NCBI GenBank assembly: GCA_947178145.1 | Contig: CAMWXE010000028.1 | Coordinates: 1 to 57,187 of the forward strand | Length of the DNA stretch: 57,187 bases | DNA from: an uncultured Lachnospiraceae bacterium | Lineage (GTDB): Bacteria > Bacillota > Clostridia > Lachnospirales > Lachnospiraceae | Direction of reading: 5' to 3' | In this document: positions 52,142 to 57,187 of the stretch, piece by piece | How the letters are laid out: every line of letters starts with the position of its first letter | How positions within the stretch are numbered: the stretch's first letter is position 1 | Position numbers and translations under genes: made by a program | The notes under the pieces: generated by a model | Database searches by the model: none | What the model saw: only the letters and a program-made list of their open reading frames with translations | Told to the model about the DNA's origin: nothing

Positions 52142-52573
52142 CTATGCCCCAATTGCAAACATTAATTCTGCTTTGCAGACAGTTTTCCCATCGACTGTCG
52201 CGACAGCCTCACCGACACCAATCGGTCCCTTTACCTTGATAATCTTTGTCTCGAGCATCAGCACATCACCTGGCACGACTTTCTGTTTGAACCGCGCCTT
52301 ATTAATTCCCGCAAAATATGCAGTCCTGCCCTTCCACTCTGGAAGGCCAAGCAGCGCGACCGCGCCGACCTGCGCCAGCGCCTCCACGATCAATACTCCC
52401 GGCATAACAGGATTTCCGGGAAAATGTCCGGCAAAATATGGCTCATTAAAGCTCACACACTTTTTTCCGAGCGCCCTTACACCCTCCTCAATCTCCTCAA
52501 TCGTGTCAATCAGCATAAATGGATGCCTGTGCGGAATGATCTCCATAATCTCTTTTGCTGTATAAACTGACAT
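52142..52573 (-). CDS. fabZ: 3-hydroxyacyl-ACP dehydratase
   Basis: FabZ dehydrates 3-hydroxyacyl-ACP to trans-2-enoyl-ACP. The hot-dog-fold protein has the start [16 protein letters not shown] and the catalytic pair in [20 protein letters not shown] (H50, E64 from the ATG at 52573). That ATG has AAAAGG 8 nt upstream; a GTG at 52582 is an alternative. No FabA or FabN-like isomerase features distinguish it from ordinary FabZ. It sits between fabF and accDA. Confidence 0.95.
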   Translation of the reverse strand: MSVYTAKEIMEIIPHRHPFMLIDTIEEIEEGVRALGKKCVSFNEPYFAGHFPGNPVMPGVLIVEALAQVGAVALLGLPEWKGRTAYFAGINKARFKQKVVPGDVLMLETKIIKVKGPIGVGEAVATVDGKTVCKAELMFAIGA

Positions 52574-52644
52574 CTGTGTCACCTTTTCCTTCTATATAAT
52601 AAACCCTCTGCTCTAACTATGAATCCAATTTTTTGTCTCTGTTT

Positions 52645-53880
52645 TCACTCTGTATATTTTTTGACTAAAATGCTTGCATTGTGTCCGCCAAAACCAAGAG
52701 AGTTACTCAGTGCATACGCAAACTCCTCACTGCTGCTCTCCCTGCAATAATCCAAATCCATCTCCTCATCACTCTCTGTGAGACCGACTGTCCGATGAAT
52801 ATATCCCTCCTGAAGCTCCTTCACGCAGGCGACAAACTCCACTGCCCCCGCTGCGCCCAGGAGGTGTCCTACCATGGATTTGGTTGAGTTGATTTTTATC
52901 TTTTTGGCATGTTCTCCGAAGGCGCGCTTAATCGCCCTTGTCTCAAAGAGGTCATTGTGGTGTGTCGCTGTCCCATGCGCATTGATATAAGTAATGTCCT
53001 CCGGCGAAGCCCCCGCATCCTTCACGGCATTGAGCATGGCTGTCGCTGCGCCCGCACCATCCTCCGCCGGAGAAGTAATATGATATGCGTCTGACGAACA
53101 GCCGTATCCCACTACTTCCGCATAAATCTTAGCACCGCGCGCTTTCGCGTGCGCAAGCTCCTCAAGCACGACAATCCCGGCACCTTCTCCCATGACGAAT
53201 CCACTTCTGTCCTTGTCAAACGGAATGGAACAGCGCGCCGGGTCCTCGCACGTCGACAGCGCCGTGAGAGAAGAAAAGCCTGCTATGCCAATGGGCGTTA
53301 TAGAGCTCTCTGTTCCTCCGGCCACCATGATATCTGCATCGCCATACTGAATCGTCCGAAATGCCTCGCCAATCGAATTTGTGCCGGTAGCACATGCTGT
53401 CACCACGTTGATGCTCTTGCCCTTGAGGTTGTACGCGATACTCACATTTCCTGCCGCCATATTGGATATCATCAGCGGAACCAAAAGAGGCGCCACCCTG
53501 GAAGGTCCCTTCTCCTCCAGTTTTGTGTGCTCTCTCTCCATCGCCTGCAGGCTTCCGATACCGCTTCCCACAGCGCAGCCTGCCCTGTAAGGGTCTTCCC
53601 TCGTCATATCAAGACCAGCATCCTCGATTGCCTCCTTTGCCGCCGCAACAGCAAACTGACAGAAGGGTTCCATTCTGCGCGCCGCCTTTTTGTCCATAAA
53701 ATCAGCAGCATTAAAGTCCTTGACCTCTGCTGCCAGCTTGCATTTGTACTCTGTTGTGTCAAAATAGGTAATCGGTCCAAAACCAATCTTTCCCTCTTTT
53801 ATGCTATTCCAGAAAGATGCAACATCATTGCCAATCGGAGTTACTGCACCCATTCCTGTTACTACTACTCTTCTTTTCAT
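52645..53880 (-). CDS. fabF: 3-oxoacyl-ACP synthase II (KAS II)
   Basis: FabF elongates acyl-ACP with malonyl-ACP. The protein has the catalytic Cys in VVTACATGTNSIGEAF (C163 from the chosen start), His in NAHGTATHHND, and Lys/His in KSMVGHLLGAAGAVE. The ATG at 53880 (MKRRVVVTGMGAVTP) has AAAGGG 8 nt upstream and matches the family start. An in-frame ATG at 53904 would overlap fabG. It is the only KAS I/II gene in the operon, as in clostridia where one FabF serves all elongation. Confidence 0.95.
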   Translation of the reverse strand: MKRRVVVTGMGAVTPIGNDVASFWNSIKEGKIGFGPITYFDTTEYKCKLAAEVKDFNAADFMDKKAARRMEPFCQFAVAAAKEAIEDAGLDMTREDPYRAGCAVGSGIGSLQAMEREHTKLEEKGPSRVAPLLVPLMISNMAAGNVSIAYNLKGKSINVVTACATGTNSIGEAFRTIQYGDADIMVAGGTESSITPIGIAGFSSLTALSTCEDPARCSIPFDKDRSGFVMGEGAGIVVLEELAHAKARGAKIYAEVVGYGCSSDAYHITSPAEDGAGAATAMLNAVKDAGASPEDITYINAHGTATHHNDLFETRAIKRAFGEHAKKIKINSTKSMVGHLLGAAGAVEFVACVKELQEGYIHRTVGLTESDEEMDLDYCRESSSEEFAYALSNSLGFGGHNASILVKKYTE

Positions 53881-53894
53881 TTCCATTACCCTTT

Positions 53895-54635
53895 CTAAAT
53901 GCACATGCCGCCATCCACGCAGATGACCTGCCCGGTGATATAGTCTGCGTGTTCACCTGCCAAAAACAGAACGAGATCAGCAATATCTTTCGTGCTCCCC
54001 ATCTTTCCCATCGGAATCATGCTATTCAACATTTTTTTCGCATCCTCTGTCATGCTTTTGGTCATATCGGTGTCGATAAAGCCCGGTGCAACTGCATTGA
54101 CGTTGACGCCGCGGCTCGCAAACTCCCTCGCCACGCTCTTCGTAAGGCCGATCAGTCCCGCCTTCGACGCCGAATAATTTGCCTGTCCCGCATTGCCCAG
54201 AACGCCACTCACAGAGGAAATGTTGATGATTTTTCCGCCTCTTTGCTTTATAAAACTGCGTGATAGATGTCGGATCATGTTAAAGGCACCTTTCAGGTTT
54301 GTGTCAAGCACTGCGTCGTAATCTTCCTCTGACATTCGCATAATCAGATTGTCCCTGGTAACACCTGCATTGTTTACCAAAATGTCCACCTTCTTGTACT
54401 TTGCAAGGACCTCCTTTACAAATGCCTCGCTCGCCGCAAAGTCAGACACATTGCACTGCATTGCCTCTGCGCTGCCGCCGTCCCGTTCAATCTCGGCGAC
54501 AACCTCCTCTGCGCACTCCTTAGAACCATTATAATTCACAATAACGGTCGCACCACTCTTTGCCAGCGTGCGTGCAATCTCTTTTCCGATGCCTCTGCCG
54601 GCACCTGTCACAAGGGCAATTTTCCCCGTTAACAT
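53895..54635 (-). CDS. fabG: 3-oxoacyl-ACP reductase
   Basis: This NADPH-dependent short-chain dehydrogenase reduces 3-oxoacyl-ACP. The 246-residue protein has the nucleotide motif TGAGRGIGKEIA, NNAGVTRDNL, and the Ser-Tyr-Lys triad (S141, Y154, K158 in YSASKAG). Its start overlaps the fabD stop by 7 bp and its stop lies 14 bp before fabF. The order fabD-fabG-fabF is the usual one. Confidence 0.95.
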   Translation of the reverse strand: MLTGKIALVTGAGRGIGKEIARTLAKSGATVIVNYNGSKECAEEVVAEIERDGGSAEAMQCNVSDFAASEAFVKEVLAKYKKVDILVNNAGVTRDNLIMRMSEEDYDAVLDTNLKGAFNMIRHLSRSFIKQRGGKIINISSVSGVLGNAGQANYSASKAGLIGLTKSVAREFASRGVNVNAVAPGFIDTDMTKSMTEDAKKMLNSMIPMGKMGSTKDIADLVLFLAGEHADYITGQVICVDGGMCI

Positions 54636-55552
54636 CCTAATTCCCCCAATACTTTATCCAAATCTGTCAGTTTATCTATATTCATGCATTTTACATCTTT
54701 GTTGATCTTTTTCATAAATCCACTCAACGTCTTTCCCGGTCCGATTTCTATGAATGTGTCAACACCATATGCGATCATTTTCTCGATTGTCTGCTGCCAG
54801 CATACAGCGTTTGACACCTGATTTCTCAAAAGGGTCTTTATCGTTGCAGCTTCTGTCACGTCAAGTGCATCCACATTGCTGATGTACGGAATGGAAGGAT
54901 TTCTAAGCCTGATGCCAATCAGCTCTTTTTCCAGCTTTTCTCCCGCTCCCTTCAACAGCTGCGAATGAAATGGTCCGCTGACCTTCAGCGGTACACAGCG
55001 CTTTGCTCCCGCATCGGAAAGTGCCTTGGCAGCTTCTGTGACAGCGTTTTCCTCGCCTGTAATGACCGTCTGTCCCGGGCAGTTGTAATTTGCGATGGTC
55101 ACAATCCCCTCTGTCTGATGGCAGATTTCTTCGATTGTGCCGCTGTCAAGTCCGAGCACTGCTGTCATCGCGCCGCCCTTTGGATATTCCTCCTGCATAA
55201 AGATTCCGCGCTTTCTGATAATATGAAATAAATCCTTTAAGTCCATGACATCTGCCGCCGCCAGCGCGCCGTATTCCCCGAGGCTTAAACCTGCCGTAAT
55301 ATCTGCCTTTACGCCCTTTGATTCCAGCACCTTTAAGATTGCAACCTCTGTGGCAAGCATCGCAATCTGTGTATACTCTGTAATGTTAATCCTGTCATTC
55401 TCTGTAAAGCAAAGCTCCTCCATATCAAGGCCCGACACTTTACCAGCAAGCTGATAGACTTCCCTTGCTTCCTCGTATGTATCATAAAAATCCTTTCCCA
55501 TGCCCACATACTGTGAACCCTGCCCTGGGAAAATAAATGCTATTTTGCTCAT
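54629..55552 (-). CDS. fabD: malonyl-CoA:ACP transacylase
   Basis: FabD moves malonyl from CoA to ACP. The 307-residue protein has the opening IAFIFPGQGSQYVGMG, the nucleophile elbow GLSLGEYGAL (S90) and the catalytic His in GPFHSQLL (H196). GGAGG precedes the ATG. A 117-bp spacer from fabK contains an imperfect hairpin (CAGTCA/TGACTG) but no T-run, so transcription should continue through. Confidence 0.95.
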   Translation of the reverse strand: MSKIAFIFPGQGSQYVGMGKDFYDTYEEAREVYQLAGKVSGLDMEELCFTENDRINITEYTQIAMLATEVAILKVLESKGVKADITAGLSLGEYGALAAADVMDLKDLFHIIRKRGIFMQEEYPKGGAMTAVLGLDSGTIEEICHQTEGIVTIANYNCPGQTVITGEENAVTEAAKALSDAGAKRCVPLKVSGPFHSQLLKGAGEKLEKELIGIRLRNPSIPYISNVDALDVTEAATIKTLLRNQVSNAVCWQQTIEKMIAYGVDTFIEIGPGKTLSGFMKKINKDVKCMNIDKLTDLDKVLGELGC

Positions 55553-55669
55553 CCTCTATTCCTCCATCCTGTCGCCAGCAACAACCCGGGAAAACTTTGC
55601 GCCGCCAAACTGCCCCATACAGTCAAGTCCGGAAAATCTGACTGCTGTATCTGCGATTCCTGTACCATA

Positions 55670-56599
55670 TCAGAACGTTTTGTTCAGAAGCGCTGTCCCC
55701 TGCTCCATAATCTCTGTGATTATTTCCTTACACGGCTGTTCTTTCCTGACAAGACCTGCAATCTGGCCTGCCATAATCGTGCCATTCACCACATCGCCCT
55801 CCATCACAGCCTTTCTAAGAGAACCAAGTGTGAGCTTCTCAAGCTCCATAAAGTCTGCGCCTTCCTTTTCCAGCTTTAGATACTCTTTTGTCATTTTATT
55901 CCGAATGCTTCTGACCGGATGGCCTGTCGTCATGCCTGTGACTGTCGAGTCGATATCCTTTGCCTTGATGAGCATTGCCTTATAATTTTCATGTACGACA
56001 GACTCTGTGGCCACCACAAAGCGCGTACCGATCTGCACAGCCTCTGCGCCGAGCATAAATGCTGCCGCAAATCCCCTGCCGTCCGCGATACCGCCTGCCG
56101 CAATCACAGGTATATCCACCGCGTCCGCCACCTGTGGTATCAGTGCCATGGTTGTGAGGGAGCCGATATGTCCGCCGCTCTCCATTCCCTCTGCAACGAC
56201 TGCGTCCGCTCCGCCGCGCTGCATCAGTTTTGCCATCGCAACACTCGCCACAACAGGGATGACTTTCACACCCGCTTCCTTCCACTGCTTCATATATTTC
56301 GAAGGATTTCCAGCGCCCGTCGTGACAACCCTGACTCCCTCGTCGACGATCACCTGCGCAATCGCATCCGCCTCAGGATTCATCAACATAATATTGACGC
56401 CAAATGGTCTGTCCGTCGCTTCCTTTACCTTCCGAATCTGCTCCCGGACAAATTCCGCCGGTGCACCGCCTGCACCAATGATACCCAATCCGCCGGCTTC
56501 CGACACGGCCGCTGCCAGATTGTGCTCAGCGACCCATGCCATACCGCCCTGTATGATCGGATACTCAATTCCTAAGATTTCTGTAATTCTTGTCTTCAT
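55670..56599 (-). CDS. fabK: enoyl-ACP reductase II (FMN-dependent)
   Basis: FabK reduces trans-2-enoyl-ACP with FMN and NAD(P)H and replaces FabI. The 309-residue protein has PIIQGGMAWVAEH, AGGLGIIGAGGA, FGVNIMLMNP, the catalytic-type His in MESGGHIGS (H144) and GGIADGRGFAAAFMLGA. It follows acpP by 17 bp, the standard position. Triclosan-type FabI inhibitors would not be expected to act on it. Confidence 0.95.
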   Translation of the reverse strand: MKTRITEILGIEYPIIQGGMAWVAEHNLAAAVSEAGGLGIIGAGGAPAEFVREQIRKVKEATDRPFGVNIMLMNPEADAIAQVIVDEGVRVVTTGAGNPSKYMKQWKEAGVKVIPVVASVAMAKLMQRGGADAVVAEGMESGGHIGSLTTMALIPQVADAVDIPVIAAGGIADGRGFAAAFMLGAEAVQIGTRFVVATESVVHENYKAMLIKAKDIDSTVTGMTTGHPVRSIRNKMTKEYLKLEKEGADFMELEKLTLGSLRKAVMEGDVVNGTIMAGQIAGLVRKEQPCKEIITEIMEQGTALLNKTF

Positions 56600-56616
56600 A
56601 CAAGCTCCTGTACTAA

Positions 56617-56850
56617 TTAATCCTCAACGCCCTTGTCCTGCAGATATTTGATGATAGCGCCTACTGTTGTAATCTGCTCCAAATCCTCGGGCGGAATCTC
56701 CACGCCATACTCCTCCTGGAAAGCGTCGACAAGCTCAAACAAGTCAAGTGAATCTGCGTCCAAATCCTCCTTAAAACGTGTCTCCTCTGTAATCTCCACG
56801 CCCTCAATGTTTAACTGCTCCTCGATGATTTCTTTCACTCTTTCTAACAT
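56617..56850 (-). CDS. acpP: acyl carrier protein
   Basis: This acidic 77-residue carrier has the phosphopantetheine-attachment motif DADSLDLFE (S34 from ATG 56850) and is closely similar to bacterial AcpP (VKEIIEEQLN, EEYGVEIPPEDLEQITTV). An in-frame ATG at 56874 would add eight basic residues that overlap the ribosome site; the shorter start fits family length. It is the first gene of the fab operon, directly behind the FabT-type operators. Confidence 0.95.
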   Translation of the reverse strand: MLERVKEIIEEQLNIEGVEITEETRFKEDLDADSLDLFELVDAFQEEYGVEIPPEDLEQITTVGAIIKYLQDKGVED

Positions 56851-56920
56851 ATTCTTTCCATCCTTTCCTTTCATAAAATGATTATTTTTCCTTAAAATGT
56901 ATTTTCAATACTTTAATTAA

Positions 56921-56965
56921 TTTGACTCTCAAATGTTTTGATTATCAAATATTTTGACTCTCAAA
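56921..56965. promoter_or_regulatory. three tandem FabT-type palindromic operators
   Basis: TTTGACTCTCAAA (56921-56933), TTTGATTATCAAA (56937-56949) and TTTGACTCTCAAA (56953-56965) are 13-bp TTTGA-N3-TCAAA palindromes with centres exactly 16 bp apart. The pattern matches the FabT box known in streptococci. They lie just downstream of the acpP promoter, about +9 to +53. Bound repressor would block the start or elongation of transcription. The remainder of the gap 56851-57187 holds the two promoters. Confidence 0.85.
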
Positions 56966-56980
56966 GTATTTACTTGCTAC

Positions 56981-57009
56981 AGCATATACCCAAGCCGCCC
57001 TATTGTCAA
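56981..57009 (-). promoter_or_regulatory. fab operon promoter
   Basis: On the minus strand a perfect TTGACA (57004-57009), 17-bp spacer and TATGCT (56981-56986) read into the acpP-fab operon. The start would be near 56974, immediately before the first palindrome. Confidence 0.85.
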
Positions 57010-57109
57010 CTACTTTTTCCAGTTTTTTCTTCTTTTAATATTTTGTTTATACTTTAACGAGTACTACTTCATATTTTTTTAAAAAGTGCGAATCTGACTG
57101 ATAAGAGGC

Positions 57110-57138
57110 TTGACAAGGTAACATTTTTTCATTATAAT
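57110..57138 (+). promoter_or_regulatory. consensus promoter reading out of the right end
   Basis: A perfect TTGACA (57110-57115), 17-bp spacer and perfect TATAAT (57133-57138) read rightward. An imperfect TTTGA-type box, TTTGACACCAAA (57145-57156), follows at about the start site. The gene it drives is outside the window. Confidence 0.85.
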
Positions 57139-57187
57139 CTTAAGTTTGACACCAAAATCAATGGGAAGCCTTTAAAATCAAGGTTTC

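Overview
The window looks like a chromosomal segment of a low-to-mid G+C anaerobic Firmicute, most likely a gut Lachnospiraceae close to Roseburia, Eubacterium or Blautia. This is inferred from gene content and local gene order. Supporting features are a deacetylating beta-mannan phosphorolysis locus, an AccD-AccA fusion in a fab operon with FabK as enoyl-ACP reductase, an Amt-PII fusion, purine-rich Shine-Dalgarno sequences and consensus sigma-A promoters. No insertion sequence, prophage, rRNA, tRNA or CRISPR array was seen.

Layout. 1-6.8 kb: the first codons of a leftward gene at the edge, then uvrC and ftsH (both minus), and pyrG (plus), closed by a strong bidirectional terminator. 6.8-7.7 kb: class II aldolase (fba) on its own consensus promoter. 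7.8-27 kb: the beta-mannan oligosaccharide locus, all minus strand except its AraC regulator. It appears to be three transcription units. Transport is SBP plus two permeases. A phosphorolysis unit holds cellobiose/mannobiose 2-epimerase, GH130_1, a CE17-like esterase and GH130_2. A hydrolysis unit holds GH36, GH2 beta-mannosidase, a CE2-like esterase and a GH1-ManA fusion. A divergent AraC regulator and a LacI regulator sit at the upstream end. 27.2-34 kb: a chemoreceptor with a predicted beta-sandwich ectodomain, an aldose-epimerase-like protein, DegV, a second LacI regulator, a 533-bp AT-rich gap with repeats, and a Nudix hydrolase. 34-47.5 kb: an HD-GYP protein, an Amt-PII fusion with a structured leader, GNAT and XRE proteins, a PdaA-like deacetylase, a SpoT-type HD protein, an SH3-like secreted protein, an M13 peptidase lipoprotein, a GDPD, an orphan Phd-like protein, a PAP2 protein, a PHP protein, and CheD with a small downstream gene. 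47.7-57 kb: the type II fatty-acid operon acpP-fabK-fabD-fabG-fabF-fabZ-accDA-(NMO/UfaA-like)-fabH-marR. It is read leftward from a promoter with three evenly spaced FabT-type palindromes.

How the parts work together. None of the mannan enzymes has a signal peptide, so (acetylated, galactosylated) manno-oligosaccharides would be captured by the lipoprotein SBP and imported intact by the ABC permeases, whose ATPase is not in the window. Inside the cell, two unrelated SGNH esterases deacetylate them and GH36 removes galactose. GH130_2, GH2 and GH1 shorten the chains. The epimerase turns mannobiose into mannosylglucose, and GH130_1 phosphorolyses that to mannose-1-phosphate and glucose. ManA, fused to GH1, feeds mannose-6-phosphate to fructose-6-phosphate, upstream of the neighbouring aldolase. 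No GH26 or GH113 mannanase is present, so polymer attack must be encoded elsewhere. The fab operon lacks accB, accC and any FabA/FabM isomerase, but carries a second flavoprotein of the nitronate-monooxygenase/FabK superfamily that is a candidate for the anaerobic unsaturated-fatty-acid step.
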